A DNA stretch of 51,737 nt from Kosmotogaceae bacterium UBA1373. GTDB lineage: Bacteria; Thermotogota; Thermotogae; Petrotogales; Kosmotogaceae. Positions 8,528 to 16,231 of the stretch are shown here, piece after piece. The translations under genes and the position numbers were made by a program. The stretch is taken from the NCBI GenBank assembly GCA_002305955.1, contig DBRH01000066.1:1-51737 (forward strand), written 5' to 3'. Under the pieces are notes generated by a model, which had not been told where the DNA came from, searched no databases, and worked only from the letters and a program-made list of their open reading frames with translations. Within the stretch, counting starts at the first letter, position 1. The number at the start of each line of letters is the position of its first letter.

Positions 8528-8813
8528 GAGTGCGCTGCTTTCCTTTGTATCTTTCGGAGGAGCCGAGTATGGCGTTTTTTATGGGACGACGTTCTCGTTG
8601 CTCGCTTTTTTACTAATAGTGAGCGACGCCGGTCTTCTGGTAATGGAGGGCAGGCGTTTTGTCTGGGGATTCGCCTTGAGGTACGGGCTATTCGGCATAT
8701 GTCTTGCAAGTTCGGCGATGTATTCGACCGGCTTCTTTTTTGGAAGTTTCGTGGGACTCATGAACCTAAAGATATCTGCCATGATTTTCGGGAGGTGGCT
8801 CTGTGAAAATTAG
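8463..8813 (+). CDS. ATP synthase subunit I-like membrane protein (second of two)
   Basis: This 116-residue protein has about four hydrophobic segments, including AVIMALLAMAESALLSFVSF, FSLLAFLLIVSDAGLLVME and FFFGSFVGLMNLKISAMIF. It has the size and position of AtpI, the assembly factor encoded just upstream of atpB. ATG 8463 follows AAAGAGG; ATG 8481 is an alternative. Its reading frame overlaps the preceding gene by 65 bases and atpB by 11, so all three are probably translationally coupled. Identity rests on context and topology. Confidence 0.6.
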   Translation: MIETRTMTIKIAVIMALLAMAESALLSFVSFGGAEYGVFYGTTFSLLAFLLIVSDAGLLVMEGRRFVWGFALRYGLFGICLASSAMYSTGFFFGSFVGLMNLKISAMIFGRWLCEN

Positions 8814-9642
8814 TCTTACCAGGTCTGACAAGATCTTTCTCGGAACGGTATTCGCGGGTTATATCGCTGTCATGGTGTACATGCTGGCTACCGGTTATAA
8901 GTTCCAGCTTGAGGGCGTTGGTCAGCGCTGGATCTATCAGCTTCCCTTCGGCGAGGGACCGATGAGCAGAATCAATCCTTTGACGGTGATAATGACCTGG
9001 GTAATCATGGCGTTGATCATTTTTGTTGCTACCAGAGTAAAGGTTTTTAAGATAATCCCGGGAAAGAAGCAGAGCCTTCTGGAAGTCGCAATGGAGTACG
9101 TGTACGACCTTGTAGAGGATTCGGTAAACAAGAAAGAGTTCGTCAGACCTATATTCAACATAGCCGCTTCCATCTTTCTGTTCGTGCTCTTGTCGAACAT
9201 TATCGGCAGCTTTCCGGGAATAAACGCAATACCAACTGACGGAGGAGGATTCAAGATAACCATACTTTCCGATACATGGTACGCACCCACTTCGGACCTC
9301 AATATGAACCTGATGCTGGCGGGCTTTGTTTTTGTTATGAGCCACGTTTTTTCGATAAAGGCTAAGGGCTTCAAGAGCTGGGCGAAGAGCTTTTTTGAAC
9401 CGGCCTGGCCCATGTTTCCCATGAACGTGATAGGAGAGATCGCCAAGCCTGTTTCGCATTCTTTGAGGCTCTTCGGGAATATAATGGGTGGCGGTATTCT
9501 CATACTTATAATTGGCTATCTTGCCAAGTACTTCATAGTTCCCGTGGCACTGTGGGGGATTTTTGGACTGTTCTTCGGGGCGATACAGGCTTTGATCTTT
9601 ACGATACTTGCAATAGCTTACATCAGTTCGTTGATAGATTGA
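8803..9642 (+). CDS. atpB: ATP synthase F0 subunit a
   Basis: This 279-residue membrane protein forms the stator half-channels beside the c ring. The essential arginine is R222 in LRLFGN, within the conserved PVSHSLRLFGNIMGG helix. Other family features are the SNIIGSFPG helix near 131-139 and a C-terminal amphipathic region ending in the hydrophobic IQALIFTILAIAYISSL. GTG 8803 is seven bases after GGGAGG. It is the first structural gene of atpBEFHAGDC. Confidence 0.95.
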   Translation: MKISLTRSDKIFLGTVFAGYIAVMVYMLATGYKFQLEGVGQRWIYQLPFGEGPMSRINPLTVIMTWVIMALIIFVATRVKVFKIIPGKKQSLLEVAMEYVYDLVEDSVNKKEFVRPIFNIAASIFLFVLLSNIIGSFPGINAIPTDGGGFKITILSDTWYAPTSDLNMNLMLAGFVFVMSHVFSIKAKGFKSWAKSFFEPAWPMFPMNVIGEIAKPVSHSLRLFGNIMGGGILILIIGYLAKYFIVPVALWGIFGLFFGAIQALIFTILAIAYISSLID

Positions 9643-9662
9643 TTACCGAGGAGGTATTGACT

Positions 9663-9908
9663 GTGGAAATTGGAGAAGGACTCATGATGCTTGGAAAGTA
9701 CATAGGAGCGGGACTGGCCATGGGAATCGGTGCCATAGGTCCTGGAATTGGAGAAGGTAGGATCGGTGCCAGCGCCATGGAGGCGATGGCCAGGCAGCCG
9801 GAGATGATAGGTACACTCACTACCAGGATGATCCTGGCCGACGCTATCGCAGAGACCACCGGTATCTATTCGCTGGTTATAGCCTTTATGATCCTGCTGG
9901 TTGTGTAA
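9663..9908 (+). CDS. atpE: ATP synthase F0 subunit c with sodium-type ion site
   Basis: This 81-residue helical hairpin is the rotor proteolipid. The GTG at 9663 lies eight bases after GAGGAGGT (9648-9655); an earlier TTG is too close to that site. The first helix has the glycine repeat GAGLAMGIGAIGPGIGEG with P27 and E31. The polar loop is ARQPEM, and the second helix has AETTGIYS with E64, T65, T66 and Y69. E64-T65 together with Y69 is the pattern of sodium-binding rings. E31 adds a second carboxylate where other sodium enzymes have Gln. Confidence 0.95.
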   Translation: MEIGEGLMMLGKYIGAGLAMGIGAIGPGIGEGRIGASAMEAMARQPEMIGTLTTRMILADAIAETTGIYSLVIAFMILLVV

Positions 9909-9941
9909 TACCGGCTTACCCCAAAGGGGAGGGGTGATAAC

Positions 9942-10427
9942 TTGATCGAGATCAATTTGACTGCGGTTCTATCGATTCTGAACTTCCTGCTTCTGTATTT
10001 CGTGTTGAAGAAGGTCTTGTTCGACAAGTTTTTCGACATAATAAAGCAACGAAAGGAAAAGATCAAGGGAGAGATAGCGCAAGCCGAAAAGTTGAGGAAA
10101 GAAGCAAACGCTCTTAAAGAAGAGTACACTCGAAAGATGGATGAAGCCAGAACCGTCTCCGACGAAATGCTCTCCAGGGCTGAAAGGCAGTCGGAAGAAA
10201 TCGTACGCCAGGCACGCGAAAAGGCTCAGCAGGAAATACAGAGAATGTATCAAGCTGCCGAAATTCAAATCAACCAGGAGCGAGAAAAGGCCATGGAAGA
10301 TGTTAAGGGAGCCGTGGTGGCTTCGGCCGTGACTATGGTCGGACGTTTCCTTCAGAAGGAAATGGATGAAACCGCGAGAAAACAGTACGCCAAAAGAATG
10401 CTTGAAAGCCTCGGTGATAAAGAGTGA
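9942..10427 (+). CDS. atpF: ATP synthase F0 subunit b
   Basis: This 161-residue peripheral stalk protein has an N-terminal membrane helix (NLTAVLSILNFLLLYFVLKK) followed by a long charged coiled coil rich in Glu, Lys, Arg and Ala. The C-terminal part contacts delta. The likely start is TTG 9942, about ten bases after a GGGGAGGGG tract. The stop overlaps the atpH start codon. Confidence 0.93.
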   Translation: MIEINLTAVLSILNFLLLYFVLKKVLFDKFFDIIKQRKEKIKGEIAQAEKLRKEANALKEEYTRKMDEARTVSDEMLSRAERQSEEIVRQAREKAQQEIQRMYQAAEIQINQEREKAMEDVKGAVVASAVTMVGRFLQKEMDETARKQYAKRMLESLGDKE

Positions 10428-10978
10428 AAAGAAGCCTTTCTCTGGCCGCAAAATATGCGCGGGCCCTTATAGAGATTATCTCCCCCGAGAAGTTGGAAGG
10501 AGTCCGGAGGGACCTGAAGACTCTGTCAACCGTTATCTCTTCGGAGGAACTGGGGAAGTTCATCTTCGACCCTACTGTACCGGGTGAAAAAAAGGAAGCC
10601 ATGTTGTTGAGCTTTCTCTCCGATCCATATAATGAAACGACGCTCCTTGTGAAACTTCTGGTTAATATGAAGAAGATCTGGCTTCTATCCGATATCCTGC
10701 TCTCGTTCGAAGAACTGATACTCGAACAATCGGGTCGGGTATCGGTGGAAGTGATTTCGGCTATACCGCTGAGCGATGAAGAAAGGGTCGAAATAATAGA
10801 AAAAGTCCGTGAAATGACCGGTCAAGAAGGTATGTTAAACACAAGAGTGGACGAATCGATAATAGCCGGTTACGTTATAAAGTTCCACGATGAAGTGATA
10901 GATGCGAGTCTATCTGGACGTCTTAAGAGAGTCAGCATGGGACTGGGAAACACTGGCTCTCGGGAGGTGATTGAGTGA
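10424..10978 (+). CDS. atpH: ATP synthase F1 subunit delta
   Basis: This 184-residue protein carries the OSCP/delta layout. An N-terminal helical domain starts SLAAKYARALIEI. The C-terminal region contains SGRVSVEVISAIPLSDEE and ends with DESIIAGYVIKF and LSGRLKRV, all typical of delta. It links the alpha3beta3 head to the b stalk. GTG 10424 overlaps the atpF stop, and its own stop overlaps the atpA start, both by four bases. Confidence 0.93.
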   Translation: MKRSLSLAAKYARALIEIISPEKLEGVRRDLKTLSTVISSEELGKFIFDPTVPGEKKEAMLLSFLSDPYNETTLLVKLLVNMKKIWLLSDILLSFEELILEQSGRVSVEVISAIPLSDEERVEIIEKVREMTGQEGMLNTRVDESIIAGYVIKFHDEVIDASLSGRLKRVSMGLGNTGSREVIE

Positions 10979-12483
10979 AGATCAGCCCATCTGAAATTAC
11001 CAAGGTCATACAGGATCAACTTCAGAAGACTGATATAGAGTTTGACTATTTCGAAGCCGGTAAGGTCATTCAGATAGGCGATGGTATAGCAAGGGCGTAC
11101 GGTCTGAAGGGCGTTATGGCTAACGAGCTTGTGAAATTCGAGAACGGTGTTTTTGGCCTGGCTCTTAACCTTGAAGAAGATAATGTGGGTGTCGTGATAC
11201 TGGGCTCTTACAAAGATATAAAAGAGGGAGATCTAATAAGGAGAACCGGCCGAATTATGGAGGTCCCGACTGGAAAGGCTCTACTTGGACGGGTGGTGAA
11301 CCCCCTTGGCATACCGCTGGACGGTAAGGGTCCAATAGAGAGTTACAGTTACAGACCTATCGAAGTCAAGGCTACCGGTGTAGTCATGAGGAAACCTGTC
11401 GATACACCTCTTCAGACCGGCATAAAGGCGATAGACGCCACAGTGCCGATAGGAAGAGGTCAGAGAGAACTGATAATTGGCGACAGGCAGACAGGAAAGA
11501 CGGCGATAGCGATCGATACGATTATCAACCAGAAAGATCAAAACGTGAAATGCATATACGTGGCCATCGGTCAGAAAACTGCAGCGTTGGCCAAGATATT
11601 GGACAGGCTCAACCAGTTCGGTGCGATGGAGTACACAACCATCGTCTTCGCTTCGGCTTCCGATACCGCTGCGCTTTCTTATCTGGCTCCATATGCAGGC
11701 GCGGCCATGGGAGAGAGTTTTATGTTTCTGGGACAGGATGCGCTTGTCATTTACGACGATCTTTCCAAGCACGCCTCGGCCTATAGAGAACTCTCACTAC
11801 TTCTGCGCAGACCACCGGGTCGTGAAGCCTACCCTGGAGATGTTTTCTACCTGCACTCGAGACTGCTGGAGAGGGCGGCCAGGTTGAACGAGAACTTTGG
11901 AGGAGGTTCGATGACGGCTCTCCCCATAATCGAGACACAGGCCAACGACGTTTCAGCCTATATACCGACCAACGTCATTTCGATCACTGACGGGCAAATC
12001 TATCTCGATCCGAACCTCTTCTACGCCGGTAACCGTCCGGCCGTGAACGTGGGGCTCTCGGTTTCGAGAGTAGGTGGAGCGGCACAGATAAAGGCTATGA
12101 AAAAGATAGCCGGAAGCCTGAGAATCGAGCTGGCGCAGTACAGGGAACTGCTCTCCTTTGCGCAGTTCGCTACTGAACTCGACAAAGCGACGCGTGACCA
12201 GCTTACCAGGGGAGAGAAGCTCACCGAACTTTTGAAACAGAACCAGTATGTGCCGATGCCCGTTCAAGAGCAGGTTGCAGTCCTGTATGCCGGTGCAAAA
12301 GGATATCTGGACGATATCGAGACGGAAAGGATAAGCCAGTTCGAATCCTCACTATTGAAAAATCTGAGGGGCGAATACACAGATGTTCTGGATTCTATAA
12401 AAGCGAAGAAGGTTATCGACGACGAGATAGAAAAGAGGCTTATTGAGACTATAGAGACAACCAGAAAGCTCTTCGTTCGATGA
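10975..12483 (+). CDS. atpA: ATP synthase F1 subunit alpha
   Basis: This 502-residue non-catalytic nucleotide-binding subunit has the family's usual length. It has the N-terminal beta barrel, the P-loop GDRQTGKT at residues 169-176, the DDLSKHA segment, LLLRRPPGREAYPGDVFYLH and the conserved ISITDGQIYL and SVSRVGGAAQ motifs. The GTG start overlaps atpH by four bases. No damage is visible. Confidence 0.97.
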   Translation: MKISPSEITKVIQDQLQKTDIEFDYFEAGKVIQIGDGIARAYGLKGVMANELVKFENGVFGLALNLEEDNVGVVILGSYKDIKEGDLIRRTGRIMEVPTGKALLGRVVNPLGIPLDGKGPIESYSYRPIEVKATGVVMRKPVDTPLQTGIKAIDATVPIGRGQRELIIGDRQTGKTAIAIDTIINQKDQNVKCIYVAIGQKTAALAKILDRLNQFGAMEYTTIVFASASDTAALSYLAPYAGAAMGESFMFLGQDALVIYDDLSKHASAYRELSLLLRRPPGREAYPGDVFYLHSRLLERAARLNENFGGGSMTALPIIETQANDVSAYIPTNVISITDGQIYLDPNLFYAGNRPAVNVGLSVSRVGGAAQIKAMKKIAGSLRIELAQYRELLSFAQFATELDKATRDQLTRGEKLTELLKQNQYVPMPVQEQVAVLYAGAKGYLDDIETERISQFESSLLKNLRGEYTDVLDSIKAKKVIDDEIEKRLIETIETTRKLFVR

Positions 12484-12495
12484 GGATGGTCTGAT

Positions 12496-13329
12496 ATGAG
12501 TAAGGGAAAACTGAGGGCAATAAAGAAGCGAATTGAGTCCACCAACTCCACGATGCAGATAACAAGGGCCATGGAGATGGTAGCACGGGCCAAAATAAAC
12601 AAAACCCAGAAGGGACTCAGATTCGTAAGGCAGTACGAGCAGTCGATGGAACGTGCTCTAAAGCGAGCGTATCTCGGTCTAGAGAGCCGGCCAGAACTCA
12701 GCGGTGAAGGTGACTTGCTACTGGTAGTAACGGCCGACATGGGATTGGCCGGGGCCTTCAACGCCGAAATACTCAAGCTCGCGGAACAAGAATTGAAGAA
12801 GCTGAACGTGAAGCGACTTGTAACCGTTGGGGTGAAAGCAGAAAGCTATTTCAAAAAGCATGGTGTCGAACTTTCCGCTTTCAGTCATTTCTATGATACT
12901 CCAGATCTTGATGAAGCCGCGATTATCGTGGACGATATCATGGACGCTATGGAGGCCAATAACCTCGGTGGTTTAAGCATGGTTTACAGCAACTTCAAAA
13001 CGCCTCTTGCGCAGGTACCCAAAGTAGTGAATATACTGCCTCTGAAACCCTTCGAAAGAACGGAGAACGATCTCTACGATTTTGAGCCTGACATAGAACT
13101 TCTGTACCGCGATATTCTGTATTCCTGGATAGTATCGATCGTGCTTCGAGGTCTTTACGAGACCAAGGTAGGCGAGCTGTATGCCAGACAGAACGCCATG
13201 AAGAATGCCACAGAGAACGCCAGTAATATGATCGAAAGACTCACACTCGTGAGAAACAAACTTCGCCAGTCGAACATAACCCAGGAAATCATAGAGGTTG
13301 TGAACGGTGCCGAAGCTCTTAACGGGTAA
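12496..13329 (+). CDS. atpG: ATP synthase F1 subunit gamma
   Basis: This 277-residue central-stalk subunit has the two long terminal helices that form the rotating coiled coil: the start KGKLRAIKKRIESTNSTMQI and the end ATENASNMIERLTLVRNKLR followed by ITQEIIEVVNGAEAL. A Rossmann-like middle domain (VVTADMGLAGAFN) lies between them. A GAGGATGGT tract precedes the ATG. Spacing to atpA is 12 bases. Confidence 0.96.
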   Translation: MSKGKLRAIKKRIESTNSTMQITRAMEMVARAKINKTQKGLRFVRQYEQSMERALKRAYLGLESRPELSGEGDLLLVVTADMGLAGAFNAEILKLAEQELKKLNVKRLVTVGVKAESYFKKHGVELSAFSHFYDTPDLDEAAIIVDDIMDAMEANNLGGLSMVYSNFKTPLAQVPKVVNILPLKPFERTENDLYDFEPDIELLYRDILYSWIVSIVLRGLYETKVGELYARQNAMKNATENASNMIERLTLVRNKLRQSNITQEIIEVVNGAEALNG

Positions 13330-13344
13330 TCTGGAGGTGTAAGT

Positions 13345-14766
13345 GTGCCCGATAAAAAAACAACTAACGCGGGTAAAATAGTCGCCATAACGGGGCCGGT
13401 AGTGGATGTCTCATTTGAAGGTGCCGCTCTTCCCGATATACTGAACGCTCTGGAAGTGGAAAATAAGTTTCTTAAAAAAAAGATCGTACTTGAAGTGTCC
13501 CAACTCATAGGTGACAACAGTGTCAGAGCGATTGCCATGGACAGCACCGACGGTCTTGTGAGAGGACAGGAGGTTATAGATACTGGTGGCCAGATTACCG
13601 TACCTGTGGGCGAAGAGATACTGGGAAGAATGTTTAACCTTCTGGGAGAGCCGATAGACGAACTCGGCGATGTAGAGTTCAAAGACAGGTGGCAGATACA
13701 CAGAGAGGCTCCGCCAGTTACTGAGCAGCAGACAGAGATTGAAATACTGGAGACCGGTATCAAGGTTATAGATCTACTGGCGCCTTTTAGCAAAGGCGGA
13801 AAGATAGGCTTTTCAGGTGGCGCCGGGGTGGGAAAGACTGTCCTTGTTATGGAACTCATCCGCAACTTCGCCATAGAGCAAAAAGGACTCTCCGTATTCG
13901 CCGGGGTCGGAGAACGTACGAGAGAGGGGAATGATCTCTGGCTGGACATGAAAGAGGCCGGTGTCATAGAAAATACCGCGCTGGTTTTTGGCCAGATGAA
14001 CGAACCGCCGGGAGCGCGTTTCAGGATAGGCCTCTCCGCTATAACCATGGCCGAGTATTTCAGAGATGTTCAGAAGAAAGATGTTCTGGTTTTCATAGAC
14101 AACATATTCAGGTTCGTTCAAGCCGGTTCGGAAGTTTCGGCCTTACTTGGAAGAATGCCCTCGGCAGTCGGTTACCAGCCGACGCTGGCCACAGAGATGG
14201 GAAAGCTTCAGGAAAGGATTACCTCGACGAGAAGTGGCTCGATCACCTCCGTTCAGGCGATATACGTTCCGGCGGACGACTTCACGGATCCAGCGCCTGC
14301 AACTACGTTCAGCCATCTGGATGCCACCGTCAACCTTTCAAGATCGATCGCGGAGCAGGGACTCTACCCGGCTGTCGATCCACTGGATTCGACATCTAAA
14401 AACCTCGATCCTGTCGTTGTTGGAAGCGAACATTACGAAGTTGCAAGAAAGGTTCAAGAAGTTCTCCAGAGGTACAAGGACCTTCAAGATATAATCGCAA
14501 TACTTGGAATGGAAGAACTCTCGGAGGAGGACCAGCTAACTGTGCAGAGAGCCAGGAAGATACAGCGTTTCCTTACGCAACCCTTCTTCGTTGCTGAGAA
14601 GTTCAGCAATATACAGGGTAAGTATGTTCCGATAGCCGAGACCGTGAGAGGTTTCAGGGAGATACTTGACGGCAAGCACGATGATCTACCGGAACAGGCT
14701 TTCATGATGGTCGGAACCATAGAGGAAGCCGTGGAAAAGGCGAAAATACTGACGGCGGGAGAATGA
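13345..14766 (+). CDS. atpD: ATP synthase F1 subunit beta (catalytic)
   Basis: This 473-residue catalytic subunit shows the P-loop GGAGVGKT at 158-165, the catalytic glutamate E190 in GVGERTREGNDLW, VFGQMNEPPGAR, the Walker B LVFIDNIFRF, and the DELSEED-type segment LSEEDQL near the C terminus. The start is GTG 13345 after GGAGGTGT. It is complete and of normal family length. Confidence 0.98.
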   Translation: MPDKKTTNAGKIVAITGPVVDVSFEGAALPDILNALEVENKFLKKKIVLEVSQLIGDNSVRAIAMDSTDGLVRGQEVIDTGGQITVPVGEEILGRMFNLLGEPIDELGDVEFKDRWQIHREAPPVTEQQTEIEILETGIKVIDLLAPFSKGGKIGFSGGAGVGKTVLVMELIRNFAIEQKGLSVFAGVGERTREGNDLWLDMKEAGVIENTALVFGQMNEPPGARFRIGLSAITMAEYFRDVQKKDVLVFIDNIFRFVQAGSEVSALLGRMPSAVGYQPTLATEMGKLQERITSTRSGSITSVQAIYVPADDFTDPAPATTFSHLDATVNLSRSIAEQGLYPAVDPLDSTSKNLDPVVVGSEHYEVARKVQEVLQRYKDLQDIIAILGMEELSEEDQLTVQRARKIQRFLTQPFFVAEKFSNIQGKYVPIAETVRGFREILDGKHDDLPEQAFMMVGTIEEAVEKAKILTAGE

Positions 14767-14767
14767 T

Positions 14768-15166
14768 ATGCCGTTAAAGACAAGCATAGTGACGCCTTAC
14801 GGTATTGTCTGGGAAGGAGATGCCGAATACATATCCTTCAAGTCTGTAGAGGGTGAAATCGGTTTCCTGCCAGAAAGGGCGCCGGCGATAATGAAGCTTG
14901 TCGTCGATGTGGTAGAAATAAGAGCCATCGACGGAGTTCACACCTTCGCGGTACACGGTGGATACATACTTCAGGAAAGAGATAAGACGACGATTATTAC
15001 CGACGCGGCCGAAAGGCCAGAAGAGATCAATGTCGAGCGAGCAAAACAAAGATTAAAGAGGGCTGAAGAGCTTCTTGAGATAAGCAACTCCAGAAGAGAA
15101 AGGGCAAGAAATCAGGCTAAATTACAGAGACATATGCTCCGAATAAAGCTAGGTTCGGAGAGGTAG
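14768..15166 (+). CDS. atpC: ATP synthase F1 subunit epsilon
   Basis: This 132-residue subunit has the N-terminal beta sandwich (VTPYGIVWEGDAEYISFKSV and GEIGFLPERAPAIMKL) and the C-terminal two-helix part (ERAKQRLKRAEELLEIS...). It couples gamma to the c ring and can inhibit ATP hydrolysis in some species. ATG 14768 starts one base after the atpD stop. It is the last gene of the operon and is followed by a terminator. Confidence 0.94.
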   Translation: MPLKTSIVTPYGIVWEGDAEYISFKSVEGEIGFLPERAPAIMKLVVDVVEIRAIDGVHTFAVHGGYILQERDKTTIITDAAERPEEINVERAKQRLKRAEELLEISNSRRERARNQAKLQRHMLRIKLGSER

Positions 15167-15200
15167 CAAGAGCCGAAAGCATAGTTTGAACCGCTTATTA

Positions 15201-15235
15201 CCGGGGATATGTTGATTGTATCTCCGGTTTTTCTT
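15201..15235 (+). terminator. terminator of the ATP synthase operon
   Basis: CCGGGGATA (15201-15209) pairs with TATCTCCGG (15219-15227), with one G-T wobble, and is followed by TTTTTC. It lies 35 bases past atpC and is the first strong terminator after the genes that begin at 3306. Confidence 0.85.
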
Positions 15236-15314
15236 ATTTATTGATCTTTGGCATTGATTTGCATAAACAATCAATTGGTAAGCTCATAATAGTTAACCGG
15301 GAGAAGGGACAGAT

Positions 15315-16226
15315 ATGCTGGAACAGGATCACACCGGAGACGGGATTTTGGATCGGGCGATAAAACTCGAGAGGGTTCTTGAAAGCCTTCCCGATCCGTC
15401 GGCCATTATCTCTTCGACAGGAAATATCCTGCATGGTAATTCTGGCTGGGAGAGACTGGCTTCCTCTCTCGCTCTGGAATCGGCTACCTTTATGGAGTCG
15501 GGTAAAGAATTCGGAAGATTGGTGAAACGTTTTGCCGAAGAGAAAAAGTTAGAAGAATTCAAAGATCTTCTCTCGGGGAGAAGAAGCTCTCTAAACTTCG
15601 AACTTAACCTCTTTGAGGTTCCTGAGGGCAGGGGTTTTTCACTGTTCGTTTCACGCGTTGCTCTTCAAGACCAGCCAATATTTCTCGCAGTTGTAAAAGA
15701 CGGTACTGAAATCAACAACCTCCGCTGCTTGCTTAAAGAAATCATATACCGTGACAATTTGACAGGACTAGAAAACGAAAACTCTTTCAATCTATATCTA
15801 TCTGGCAGAATTCATCGGGCGATGAACGCGGGCAGCTCTCTCTTCGTTCTCTATATAGAGATCGGTAATATAAAAGAGATAACGGCCATGTTCGGGAAAC
15901 GCATTTCCAATTCTCTTATAGTGCGGATTTGTAAAAGATTGAGAGAGAATCTTGGAGGTAGAGAATTTTTCAGAGTTCAACACGATGCCTTCGCTGCGGT
16001 CTTCGAGTCGATTGACAGGGGAATTCTCTATCTTGAATTGAGCTCTCTTATAGGAAAACTTGAGAAGAAAATTATCTGTGAAAACCTCGAACTGGTCCCG
16101 GATATCCTGGCTGGTGTTTGCGAATTCCCCGTAGACGGCAGAAATGTTGACGATATCTTGAGTAACTGTCTTGGCGCACTGTTCAGGGCGAAAAGAGAGA
16201 ACCTTAAGTGGAGTTTCTACAGTTAA
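15315..16226 (+). CDS. PAS-like sensor fused to a degenerate GGDEF domain
   Basis: This is a 303-residue protein with no signal peptide or membrane helix. Residues ~15-130 look PAS-like (LESLPDPSAIISSTGNILHG). From ~145 it follows the diguanylate-cyclase fold, with DNLTGLENENSF in place of the usual D-LTGL-NR--F. Where GGDEF should be it reads VQHDAFAAV, keeping only D and F. Such a domain should not make cyclic di-GMP; it may instead bind a nucleotide or a partner protein (inference). It is monocistronic and convergent with the next gene, the two stops being five bases apart. Confidence 0.72.
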   Translation: MLEQDHTGDGILDRAIKLERVLESLPDPSAIISSTGNILHGNSGWERLASSLALESATFMESGKEFGRLVKRFAEEKKLEEFKDLLSGRRSSLNFELNLFEVPEGRGFSLFVSRVALQDQPIFLAVVKDGTEINNLRCLLKEIIYRDNLTGLENENSFNLYLSGRIHRAMNAGSSLFVLYIEIGNIKEITAMFGKRISNSLIVRICKRLRENLGGREFFRVQHDAFAAVFESIDRGILYLELSSLIGKLEKKIICENLELVPDILAGVCEFPVDGRNVDDILSNCLGALFRAKRENLKWSFYS

Positions 16227-16231
16227 AACTG

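Noticed and set aside
8758..9459. 233-codon minus-strand frame opposite atpB
   Set aside because: It is the antisense reading of a clear atpB gene, with basic low-complexity composition and no start site.
13155..14048. 297-codon minus-strand frame opposite atpG/atpD
   Set aside because: Serine/proline-rich antisense shadow of highly conserved genes.
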